Positions 34,925-43,273 of a stretch of DNA of 51,098 nt are shown here, in pieces. Source of the stretch: Treponema sp. (GTDB taxonomy: Bacteria; Spirochaetota; Spirochaetia; Treponematales; Breznakiellaceae); the NCBI GenBank assembly GCA_031275035.1, contig JAISPH010000077.1, positions 1-51,098 of the forward strand. The letters run 5' to 3'. The notes below the pieces were generated by a model. It made no database searches, was not told the DNA's origin, and worked only from the letters and a program-made list of their open reading frames with translations. The position numbers were made by a program, and so were the translations under genes. Position 1 is the stretch's first letter, and the number at the start of each line of letters is the position of its first letter.

Positions 34925-36907
34925 ATGAGCCGGAATATCAGCCTGATTCTGGGTTCCCACGAGCACCTTCCCCATGGAGCGGGGATCGATGAATTTGAGG
35001 AACTCTACAGGATACGGTTAAAGCCTTTTATCTCAACCCTCTACAGGTATCCTGCAATTCCGGCGGTTCTCCACTATTCGGGGGTGCTCCTCAATTGGCT
35101 GGAGCGGAACCACCCTGAATTTTTTCTTATCCTGGAAGATATGATTTCCCGGAAGCAGGTGGAGCTTTTGGGGGGCGGTTTCTATGAACCCATGATGGCC
35201 CTGCTCTCTCCCCAGGACAGGATAAGCCAGATTGAAATGTTTACCACCTACCTGAGGAAGCAGTTCGGCAGACGGCCCCAGGGGTGCTGGCTGCCCGGCC
35301 TGGCCTGGGAACAGGCTATGGTGGGAACCCTGAATTCCTGCGGCATGGTCTATACTTTTTTGGAGGACAAAGCCTTCCGTTCCGCAGGACTTGGGGAAGA
35401 TCTGCCGGTGATCAGCGAAGACCAGGGAAAGCTGGTTACGATCTTTCCCCTGGCGGGGAAGTTCCGGGAAGCGTTTGCCGGAGAAAGAGCCCTTCCGGTT
35501 CTGGAGAGGCTCCGGGATCGCTCCGGCGGGGTAACTGCGGTCTTTCCGGCGCGCTTCTGCGGGGACGAAGAAAACCCGGAACTGGGGATACATCAGTTTT
35601 TTGAGGATCTTTCCCTGGCCGGATCATTTATTAATTTTACCAGCCCCTCCCGGTACCTCAAAAATGCAAAGCCCCTGTCCAAGGCCTATTTCCCCGCTTC
35701 GCCGGTACTGGGCTGCGGATACGGACCGGCCGCGGGTGAAGAAGAACTCCGGCGGCCCGGACTCCTGCCCCGGCAGTTTCTGGTTGTCTACCCCGAGGCT
35801 AACGGCGTCTATTCCAAGATGATCTTTACCCATTCCCTCATCAACCAGCTCCGGGGCGATAAGTCCCGCAAGCGCACCGCCCTGGAGGAGCTGCTCAAGG
35901 CCCAGAGCTTTGATGTCTTCTGCTGTCTGGGGGACGGCGGCGTCTACCGGAATACCCTGAGAAAGGCCGCCTACCGGGCCCTCCTGGGGGCGGAGAAGAT
36001 AACCCGGGAGAAGGATATATTTACCCCCTCCCTTTTGACCTTTGATTTTGATTTGGACGGCGAGGAAGAATACCTTTTTCAGGATACCCACGTAAACTGT
36101 TATATCAAAACCCGGGGGGCGGGGATCTTTGAACTTGACTATCTCCCCAAAAACTGGAATTACCTGGATACCATGGCCCGGCGGCGGGAGCCGGATCAGG
36201 GGGAAGAGCAGCCGGCGGACTGCTACCGCCGGGGCGCTTTTTTAGACCGCCTGGTTTCCCCCTCTCTTTCCTTAGAAGACGCCCGGGCGGGCCGTTTTGA
36301 AGGTTCCCGTTTCTGTGCGCTGGAAACCTTTGAGCCGGTTCTTGTGGACCGGGCCCACGAGAAGGTCCGGTTCCGGCTTGCCCCCAGAAATCCCGCTTCC
36401 GGCGGAGGTGCGGCGGGACTGCTCTTCCCCGAGGAATCTGTTGAGCCGGAAGCTTCGCTGCCGTCCGGGGCTTTTGACGGAGCGGGGCTGGAAAAAACCT
36501 ACCATCTCAGCGGAAATGTCCTTACGGTTTACTATACCCTTACCAACGGGGGGGGGCTTCCCCTGGAATGTACCCTTATCCCCGAGATCGATCTTTCCTT
36601 TTTTGATGAGGGAGAGGCCTTTTTTAGGGTTCTTGCCCTGCGGAACGGCGTCAAGGAAAATGCCGGCGGGGACGAAATTGCCGCCGTGGAGGGACTGGAA
36701 TTCCTGGATATAAAAAACGAGGACATTGTCAGCCTGACTATGAACCGGAGCTGCGACGTATGGCTTATTCCCATCAAAACCCGAAGCCGGATCAGGGGGC
36801 GGATTGCCGACCAGTATCAGTCTACCTGTATTATGCCCCGTTTCCCCCTGTCCCTGGAGCCGGGGGCATCCTGGAACGCCGAATTCAAGTTAAAAATATA
36901 CCATTAG
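34925..36907 (+). CDS. GH57-family alpha-glucanotransferase-like protein, probably without nucleophile
   Basis: A 660-residue protein with the layout of Thermococcus 4-alpha-glucanotransferase. The N-terminal (beta/alpha)7 barrel opens with an H-x-H motif (SHEHLPHG) and the C-terminal half is a beta-sandwich. In that enzyme the nucleophile is E123 in a W-L-x-E-R-V-W-x-P motif; here the motif reads WLPGLAWEQ with glycine at residue 125. The acid/base D214 is kept (CGDEE, residue 214). Either catalysis is lost or another residue serves. It may act as an alpha-glucan-binding or regulatory protein beside glgC-dependent glycogen metabolism. Own promoter, no operon partner. Confidence 0.75.
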   Translation: MSRNISLILGSHEHLPHGAGIDEFEELYRIRLKPFISTLYRYPAIPAVLHYSGVLLNWLERNHPEFFLILEDMISRKQVELLGGGFYEPMMALLSPQDRISQIEMFTTYLRKQFGRRPQGCWLPGLAWEQAMVGTLNSCGMVYTFLEDKAFRSAGLGEDLPVISEDQGKLVTIFPLAGKFREAFAGERALPVLERLRDRSGGVTAVFPARFCGDEENPELGIHQFFEDLSLAGSFINFTSPSRYLKNAKPLSKAYFPASPVLGCGYGPAAGEEELRRPGLLPRQFLVVYPEANGVYSKMIFTHSLINQLRGDKSRKRTALEELLKAQSFDVFCCLGDGGVYRNTLRKAAYRALLGAEKITREKDIFTPSLLTFDFDLDGEEEYLFQDTHVNCYIKTRGAGIFELDYLPKNWNYLDTMARRREPDQGEEQPADCYRRGAFLDRLVSPSLSLEDARAGRFEGSRFCALETFEPVLVDRAHEKVRFRLAPRNPASGGGAAGLLFPEESVEPEASLPSGAFDGAGLEKTYHLSGNVLTVYYTLTNGGGLPLECTLIPEIDLSFFDEGEAFFRVLALRNGVKENAGGDEIAAVEGLEFLDIKNEDIVSLTMNRSCDVWLIPIKTRSRIRGRIADQYQSTCIMPRFPLSLEPGASWNAEFKLKIYH

Positions 36908-36959
36908 AGAGACATGGGAAAACCCCGCCTGGACTTTCCAGTGTCTCCTTAGCCGGAGG

Positions 36960-36972
36960 GGCGGGGTCCATA
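36960..36972 (+). repeat. GGCGGGGTCCATA repeat, partial copy E
   Basis: Exact 13-bp match to the minus strand at 27521-27509 (copy C), continuing as TATCCC. GATTCGCAG follows separately at 37007-37015. It lies in the 133-bp gap before metG. Confidence 0.5.
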
Positions 36973-37023
36973 TCCCGCCGGACCGGGCTCCGCCGCGGGG
37001 TTGGTTGATTCGCAGCCTGCCCT

Positions 37024-37029
37024 TATAGT
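37024..37029 (+). promoter_or_regulatory. Possible -10 box of metG
   Basis: TATAGT ends 11 nt before ATG 37041, giving a leader of about 4-5 nt. AAGG at 37030-37033 could be read as a ribosome-binding site only if transcription starts further upstream. Confidence 0.3.
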
Positions 37030-37040
37030 AAGGTGTAAGC

Positions 37041-39383
37041 ATGAAACGAAGACTTATCACCTCGGCGCTTCCCTACGTAAATAATGTGCCCCACCTGGGG
37101 AATTTGATTCAGGTCTTGTCCGCCGATGCCTTTGCCCGGTTCTGCCGGCTCCGGGGCTACGATACCCTTTATGTATGCGGCACCGATGAATACGGAACCG
37201 CCACGGAAAACCGGGCCGCCGAAGAGGGGATAAGTCCCCGGGAATTATGCAGCCGCTACTATGCGATCCATGCTGAAATTTACCGCTGGTTCAATATCAA
37301 TTTTGATAAATTTGGCAGAACCTCTACCCCCATCCAGACTGAGGTTACCCAGGATATCTTTAAAAAACTGGACGCCCAGGGCTTTATCACGGGCCATACC
37401 ATAGAGCAGCTCCACTGCGCCGCCTGCGGTCGCTTTCTTGCGGATCGTTATGTCCGGGGTTCCTGCCCCCACTGCGGATACGCGGGCGCCCGGGGGGACC
37501 AGTGCGAGGCCTGCGGAAAGCTGCTGGACCCCACGGAGTTAAAGGAGCCCCGCTGTTCAAGCTGCGGCGCCACTCCCTCTCTGCGGGAAACCAGGCATCT
37601 CTACATCGATCTGCCCAAGATCCGGGACCGGCTTGAGGCCTGGATAAAGGACGCTTCGGTAAAGGGTTTCTGGGCCAACAATGCCGTCCAGATGACCGGC
37701 GCCTGGATTCGGGACGGCCTGCGGGAGCGGGCCATCACCAGAGATCTTAAATGGGGAATCCCTGTGCCCAAGCCGGGTTACGAGGATAAGGTTTTCTATG
37801 TCTGGTTTGACGCCCCCATAGGGTATATCTCCATCACCGGGAACCTGGGGGAGGATTTGGCAAAGGAAAGGGCCGGAGCTTTCTCCTGGGGAAAGTCCGG
37901 CAGGAGCTTCCGGGACTGGCATGAATTTATGGATTACTGGTGGAAGAGTCCCGGCGAAGTGGAACTTTTCCAGTTTGTCGGCAAGGATAACATTCCTTTT
38001 CATACGGTGATCTTTCCCTCCAGCCTGCTGGGCTCCTCCGGCGCCGGAGAGTGTGAATGGACCATGCTTCACCACATGTCCAGCACCGAGTACCTCAACT
38101 ATGAAAGCGGCAAATTTTCCAAGTCCAAGGGCATCGGCGTTTTCGGCACTGATGTGATGGAGACGGGGATTCCCGCGGATGTATGGCGCTTTTATATTTT
38201 CTATAACCGTCCCGAAAAAGCGGACGCCCTTTTTACTTGGAAGGATTTTCAGGAGAAGGTGAACGGCGAGCTTATCGGCAACCTGGGGAATCTGGTAAAC
38301 CGGACATTGTCCTTTGTAAGCCGTTACTATGACGGAAAAATCCCCGGTCCGGGCAGGCCTGCGCCGGATTTTTGGACCGAAGTAAAGCGGTATGAGGATG
38401 AGATAGCCGCTAGGCTTGAACGGGCGGATCTGCGGGACGCCTTCAGGCAGATCTTCGAACTGTCCTCCTTTGCCAATAAGACCTTTCAGGATGCGGAACC
38501 CTGGCGGATGCGGAAGGAGGATCCCCCTAAGGCGGAGGCGGTGATCCGGAATCTCTGTTATGTGATCCGGGATCTGGCGGTTTTGATTGAACCCTATATG
38601 CCCGCCGCCGCCGCGAAGATGGCTTCCTTCTTCGGCCTCGGCGGGGATCTTTCCTGGCAGGATATAGGCGGAGACGACGGCATCGAGGCCGGAATAAAGA
38701 TACGGAGCGAGGTGCTCTTTTCCAAGCTGGAAGACGATCAGGTGGAGAGGCTGCGGGAACGTTATTCGGGAAGCCAGAAGGAACGGGGCGGGGCGGCGGA
38801 TAAGGCCGGTACGGCGGAGGCCGCCCCGGTTTTGCCGGCGAAACCGGCGGTGAAGGATCCCGGAGAGATCGCCGCTTCCTTTGCCGCCACCCTGGATCTC
38901 CGGGTTGCGGAGATTGTAAAGATCGAGCGGCATCCCAAGGCGGATAAGCTCTACATTGAAACCCTGGAGACGGCGGCGGGGGTTACCGGCGTCCCCGAGG
39001 AACGGATCATTGTGTCCGGTCTGGTCCCCTTTTACCGGGAAGAGGAACTCCTGGGCAGGCGGATCATCCTGGCCTATAACCTTAAACCGGCAAAGCTCCG
39101 GGGGGTGGAAAGCCGGGGCATGCTCCTGGCCGCCGCGGATCATGGGGGCGAAGACGGGGCTGAACGGGTGGAGGTACTGGATGCCGCCGGCATTCCCACG
39201 GGTACGCCGGTAAAACTTGCCGGAGCCGCTGCCGGCCGGCCTCCGGAGGAGATAGATATTGACACTTTTTTTACTATTCCCATCTCCGTGCGGGATTATC
39301 AGGTTGAGGCCGGCGGCAGGGCCCTGACCCTTTTGGGGAACCCGATCCGTACCAGGACGGTGGCCTCCGGCGAGGTACACTGA
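37041..39383 (+). CDS. metG: Methionyl-tRNA synthetase with C-terminal tRNA-binding domain
   Basis: A 780-residue class I synthetase. The HIGH-type motif is PHLGN (residues 16-20) and the KMSKS-type motif is KFSKSKG. The zinc insertion has four CxxC pairs (CAACG, CPHCG, CEACG, CSSCG), i.e. the two-knuckle form. After an Ala/Gly/Pro linker (about 580-610) comes a Trbp111/EMAP-like domain with DLRVAEIVKIERHPKADKLY, which binds tRNA and dimerises. Its stop shares one base with the next gene. Confidence 0.96.
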   Translation: MKRRLITSALPYVNNVPHLGNLIQVLSADAFARFCRLRGYDTLYVCGTDEYGTATENRAAEEGISPRELCSRYYAIHAEIYRWFNINFDKFGRTSTPIQTEVTQDIFKKLDAQGFITGHTIEQLHCAACGRFLADRYVRGSCPHCGYAGARGDQCEACGKLLDPTELKEPRCSSCGATPSLRETRHLYIDLPKIRDRLEAWIKDASVKGFWANNAVQMTGAWIRDGLRERAITRDLKWGIPVPKPGYEDKVFYVWFDAPIGYISITGNLGEDLAKERAGAFSWGKSGRSFRDWHEFMDYWWKSPGEVELFQFVGKDNIPFHTVIFPSSLLGSSGAGECEWTMLHHMSSTEYLNYESGKFSKSKGIGVFGTDVMETGIPADVWRFYIFYNRPEKADALFTWKDFQEKVNGELIGNLGNLVNRTLSFVSRYYDGKIPGPGRPAPDFWTEVKRYEDEIAARLERADLRDAFRQIFELSSFANKTFQDAEPWRMRKEDPPKAEAVIRNLCYVIRDLAVLIEPYMPAAAAKMASFFGLGGDLSWQDIGGDDGIEAGIKIRSEVLFSKLEDDQVERLRERYSGSQKERGGAADKAGTAEAAPVLPAKPAVKDPGEIAASFAATLDLRVAEIVKIERHPKADKLYIETLETAAGVTGVPEERIIVSGLVPFYREEELLGRRIILAYNLKPAKLRGVESRGMLLAAADHGGEDGAERVEVLDAAGIPTGTPVKLAGAAAGRPPEEIDIDTFFTIPISVRDYQVEAGGRALTLLGNPIRTRTVASGEVH

Positions 39384-40570
39384 TGGTTTCTGCCGGAACC
39401 CTGGCCGGGAGTGTGGCCGGAGGCTCCGCCGAATTGAGGGCCGGCGCCGCCGGGGCCCGCCATTTCCGGGGCCTGGTTCCCGCGGATCTGGCCGCCTGCA
39501 GCGGGGCCGCCGCCTTTCTGCAGTCCGGCTTTTGGGGAAGTTTTAAGGCCCGGTTCGGCTGGAATGCCCGGGCCTTTTTGGCCGACTGGGGGGAGGGGAG
39601 GACTATGCCCCTTCTCGTCGTGCGCCGCCGTCTGGGGCCGGGCGTTTCCTTCGCCTATGTCCCCTGGGGGCCGGAACTGCCCCCGGACTTTTCCGCCGGT
39701 GAACGCCAGGCGGCCCTGGAGGATCTTGCCTGCGCCCTCAGGGAACTGCTTCCCGGGGATACCGCATTTGTCCGCTTTGACCCTCCCTGGTATACCCAGG
39801 GCGCCGAATTTCCCCCGCCCCTGAAAGAGCCCCTCTTCCGGGCCGCCGCGGATATTCAGCCTCCGGATTCGGTGATCATCGATCTGGACAAAAGCGAAGA
39901 GGAGATTCTCCGGGGGATGAAACCCAAGTGGCGCTACAATATACGGCTGGCCGGGAGGAAGGGCGTCTCCGTGCGCCGGGCGGAGGCAGGGGAGCTTCCT
40001 GTTTTTTACAGACTCTACCAGGAGACCGCCCGGCGGGACGGCATAGCGATTCACAGTGCGGATTACTATGCCGCCCTCTTTGCCCACAGCCGGGAGTGGA
40101 ACGGCCGACAGGGGAGCGCCGATATAGGGCTCTACATGGCGGAATACGAAGGGGAAACCTTGGCCGCCATTATCACCCTCTTCCGGGGCGGGGAGGCGGT
40201 CTACCTCTACGGCGCGTCTTCGGACCGCCGGCGGAACTTCATGGCCCCCTATGCCCTGCAGTGGAGAGCCATAAGGGACGCCAAGGCCTCGGGCTGCCTC
40301 AGTTACGATCTTTACGGCATACCCCCTGGCGAAGATCCCGCTCATCCCATGGCGGGACTCTACCTCTTTAAGACCGGTTTCGGGGGACGGATCATCCACC
40401 GTCCGGGAAGCTGGGACTATACCTACCGGCCGCTGGTGATGGGGCTCTTCCGTACCGCCGAGGGGCTGCGGAAACTGCGAAAAACCCTGCGGGGACTGCG
40501 GAAGGGCAGGGCTTCATCTCCGGCGGGCTTTAAAAAAACCGGCCGGAGCGGTTATACTCTTGTTACATGA
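39383..40570 (+). CDS. FemAB/FemX-type aminoacyltransferase
   Basis: A 395-residue protein with a double GNAT-like fold as in FemX and related enzymes, which add amino acids from aminoacyl-tRNA to peptidoglycan precursors. Family signs: MKPKWRYNIRLAGRKGV (the K-x-R-x-x-I-R motif), YRLYQETARRDG, LYGASSDRRRNFMAPYALQW and YDLYGIPP. It is coupled to metG (TGATG) and to ribonuclease Z (ATGA). Treponemal peptidoglycan is known to carry glycine in some species, which would suit such an enzyme, but its substrate is not shown here. A basic C-terminal tail (about 355-390) may bind membrane or RNA. Confidence 0.83.
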   Translation: MVSAGTLAGSVAGGSAELRAGAAGARHFRGLVPADLAACSGAAAFLQSGFWGSFKARFGWNARAFLADWGEGRTMPLLVVRRRLGPGVSFAYVPWGPELPPDFSAGERQAALEDLACALRELLPGDTAFVRFDPPWYTQGAEFPPPLKEPLFRAAADIQPPDSVIIDLDKSEEEILRGMKPKWRYNIRLAGRKGVSVRRAEAGELPVFYRLYQETARRDGIAIHSADYYAALFAHSREWNGRQGSADIGLYMAEYEGETLAAIITLFRGGEAVYLYGASSDRRRNFMAPYALQWRAIRDAKASGCLSYDLYGIPPGEDPAHPMAGLYLFKTGFGGRIIHRPGSWDYTYRPLVMGLFRTAEGLRKLRKTLRGLRKGRASSPAGFKKTGRSGYTLVT

Positions 40571-41496
40571 ACCTTGAAGCCTTCATCCTCGGCTGCGGCG
40601 GTATGATGCCCCTGCCGAACCGTCATCTTACATCGGTGCTGCTTCGCCGGGAGGGGGAACTTTTTCTCTTTGACGGCGGGGAGGGCACCCAGGTATCCCT
40701 TCGTAAACTGAACCTGCGATGGAAGAAAATTTCCGCCATCTTCGTAAGCCATACCCATGCGGATCATGTTACGGGCATTCCGGGGCTCCTCATGCTGTCT
40801 TCCCAGGTGGACCGGGACGATCCCCTCTACATCTTCGGCCCTCCCCGCATTGCCGAATATGTTGAGACCAGCCGCCGGGTGCTGGATATGTATATCAACT
40901 ATGAAATAATCGTAAAGGAGATAAACGGGCCGGGGATAATCTATGAAGGAGAGGGATTCCATGTACGCTGCTTTTCCCTGCGGCACACCAAGCCCTGTTT
41001 TGGTTATACCCTGGAAGAAGCGATGCGGCCCGGCGAATTCCATCCCGGCAGCGCCCTTGAGCTGGGGGTGCCCCGGGGCCCCCTCTGGTCCCGGCTGCAG
41101 TCCGGGGAGACGGTAAAGCTTGAAGACGGAAGGGAGATAAAACCCTCCGACGTGATGGGAGCGTCCCGGATGGGGAGAAAATTTTCTTATGTTACCGATA
41201 CCCTTTACTTTCCCGGCATTGCCGGAGAGGTAAGGGACTCGGATCTGCTTGTCTGCGAGGGAATGTTTGAGCGGGAGATGGAAGAGAACGCCCGTGAAAA
41301 GAAACATATGACCGCGGAGCAGGCTGCCCGGATTGCCGCCGAAGCGGGGGGAGTTAAAAAACTTGCCCTCATCCACTACAGCCCCCGGTATACGGAATTC
41401 CATCTCAAGCAGCTTATAAAGGAAGCCCAGCGGCTCTTTCCCCAGGCCGTTCTCTCCAGGGACCGGATGGTCTTTCCCATTGAATATGCGGATTAG
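40567..41496 (+). CDS. rnz: Ribonuclease Z
   Basis: A 309-residue metallo-beta-lactamase-fold endonuclease that trims tRNA 3-prime ends. The HxHxDH motif is SHTHADH, with later ligands in the FSLRHTKPC segment and the final ALIHYSPRY. Length matches the short RNase Z form. ATG 40567 overlaps the previous stop, so it is probably co-translated. A TATACT at 40553-40558, 8 nt upstream, could also give a nearly leaderless transcript. Confidence 0.93.
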   Translation: MNLEAFILGCGGMMPLPNRHLTSVLLRREGELFLFDGGEGTQVSLRKLNLRWKKISAIFVSHTHADHVTGIPGLLMLSSQVDRDDPLYIFGPPRIAEYVETSRRVLDMYINYEIIVKEINGPGIIYEGEGFHVRCFSLRHTKPCFGYTLEEAMRPGEFHPGSALELGVPRGPLWSRLQSGETVKLEDGREIKPSDVMGASRMGRKFSYVTDTLYFPGIAGEVRDSDLLVCEGMFEREMEENAREKKHMTAEQAARIAAEAGGVKKLALIHYSPRYTEFHLKQLIKEAQRLFPQAVLSRDRMVFPIEYAD

Positions 41497-41547
41497 TAGT
41501 TTTAACCCGGCGGGATTCCCGGATTTGCAGGAAGTCAGGAGCGTATT

Positions 41548-42543
41548 ATGATTGAGGTACATAATCTTACCAAGCGTTATGGTCCGGTAGAGGCGGTGAA
41601 GGATGTTTCCTTTTCCCTCGGGAAGGATCAGGTGCTGGGTTTTCTGGGACCTAACGGCGCCGGGAAAACCACTATTATGAAGATCCTTACGGGTTTCCAC
41701 TTTCCCACGGAAGGAGAAGCCCTGGTGGACGGCATTCCGGTCCAGGAAGATCCGGTGGAGGTAAAACGGCGCATCGGCTATATGCCGGAAAGCGTTCCCC
41801 TCTACACCGATTTAACTACCGGCGAGTACCTGACCTTTATTGCCGGCGCGCGGCTGCTCAGGGGCGGTGAAAAGATCAGGGCGGTTAAGGCCGGCATTGA
41901 AGCCTGCGGCCTTGAGGCGGTGCAGGGCAGGAAAATCGAAACCCTCTCCAAGGGCTACAAACAGCGGATAGGCCTGGCCCAGGCCATACTCCACGATCCG
42001 CCCATCCTGATCCTGGACGAACCCACCTCCGGGCTTGATCCCAACCAGATCATCGAGATCCGCTCGCTCATCAAAGATCTGGGAAAGCGGAAAACGGTGA
42101 TCCTCTCTACTCATATCTTGCAGGAGGTGGAGGCGGTCTGCTCCCAGGTCCTCATCCTTAACGACGGCCGTATCGCCGCCCAGGGCAGGCCCGAAGATAT
42201 AGCGGGAACCATGAAGGGAGGCGACACCTGGGAGCTGATCCTTAAAGGGGCGGATATCTCCGGCGTTGAGGCCCGCCTTGCCCGGCTGGGGATTTTGAGC
42301 TTGGAAAACCGCGGCGGCGGAGACTTCCCCGGCACGGTAAGGATTAGTTTTTTTCTGCCCTCGGGCAGCGCCGTCGGCGGCGAGGATATCTTTGACTGGG
42401 CCGTGGCGGAGGGCCTCAAGATACTCGGCATGAACCGGCGGAAACTCAGTCTGGAGGATATATTTGTGAAATTAACCGGAGAGGAACGGAACGGCCCGCC
42501 GCTGAAAGGCGCGCCTTCAGGCGGCAAAGGGGGCGTCCTATGA
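41548..42543 (+). CDS. ABC transporter ATPase, GldA/CcmA type
   Basis: A 331-residue ATPase. Walker A is GPNGAGKTT (about residues 35-43), the signature is LSKGYKQRIGLAQA, Walker B ILILDEPTSGLD, and the switch His is in STHIL. The C-terminal 100 residues are the extension found in ABC-2 exporters. AGGAGCG precedes the ATG. It overlaps the permease gene by 4 bp and heads a Gld-like set (ATPase, permease, GldG-like, DUF4340), whose relatives are named for gliding motility but occur in non-gliding bacteria too. Confidence 0.9.
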   Translation: MIEVHNLTKRYGPVEAVKDVSFSLGKDQVLGFLGPNGAGKTTIMKILTGFHFPTEGEALVDGIPVQEDPVEVKRRIGYMPESVPLYTDLTTGEYLTFIAGARLLRGGEKIRAVKAGIEACGLEAVQGRKIETLSKGYKQRIGLAQAILHDPPILILDEPTSGLDPNQIIEIRSLIKDLGKRKTVILSTHILQEVEAVCSQVLILNDGRIAAQGRPEDIAGTMKGGDTWELILKGADISGVEARLARLGILSLENRGGGDFPGTVRISFFLPSGSAVGGEDIFDWAVAEGLKILGMNRRKLSLEDIFVKLTGEERNGPPLKGAPSGGKGGVL

Positions 42544-43270
42544 AACTGCCCTTGAGGGCGCTTGCCCTGGCCCGGAAGGAACTTTACTCTTACAGCATTT
42601 CCCCCGCCTTTTACGGAACGGCTGTTTTCTTTCTTCTCTTTACCTCTGTTTGGCTCTTTTACTTTCAGCGTTTCTTTGCCATGGATACCGCCACCCTCAG
42701 GCCCTTCTTCGCATCCTTCCCCCTGGCCTTTATCCTGGTCATCCCCGCATTGACCATGAAGAGCTGGGCGGAGGAACGGAAAACGGGAACGGTGGAACTG
42801 CTCCTGACCATGCCCTTCTCCGAGTGGGATTTGGCGCTGGGAAAGTTTATCGCTTCCTTGGGGGTGCTGGCGGGGATCATGGTCCTGACCATCCCCCTTC
42901 CCCTGAGCCTCCTTCTCTGGGCCGTTTTGACGGCGGGGTAATCGCCGGCGAATACCTGGGGGCCCTGCTCCTGGGGTCCTCCGCCACCGCCCTGGGGCTG
43001 TTCCTCTCTTCCCTTTCCAAGAATCAGGCGGGCGCCTTTCTGGGAAGCGCGGTGGTCCTCCTCTTCATTATGCTGATCAATCAGCTTACGTCCGTTATGA
43101 ACCTGCCCGCAGCCCTGGCGGAGGGGATCAACTTTTTTTCTCTTTCCTTTCATTTTGAAAGTTTTTCCAAGGGAATCATCGACACCCGGGACCTGGCCTT
43201 CTTTGTGCTTACCACGGCGCTGCTTCTCTTTCTCAATACCCGGGTACTGCTCTTCAGGAAGTGGAGGTAG
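42540..43270 (+). pseudogene. ABC-2 permease gene (GldF-like) broken by a one-base frameshift
   Basis: The first frame gives residues 1-133 and hits TAA at 42939-42941. The other frame (in use from about 42920 to 43270) carries the natural rest, GRFDGGVIAGEYLGALLLG, up to a final helix. Together they make a normal permease of about 243 residues with six helices. One extra G in the GGG at 42919-42921 would restore LLLWGRFDGG in a single frame. So a base was lost, or the sequence has a homopolymer error; a -1 slip is possible but I see no classical slippery site. Flanking genes are intact. Confidence 0.75.
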
Positions 43271-43273
43271 GGA

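Noticed and set aside
42920..42932. Programmed -1 frameshift in the permease
   Set aside because: No X-XXY-YYZ slippery heptamer or obvious downstream pseudoknot; a lost G is simpler.
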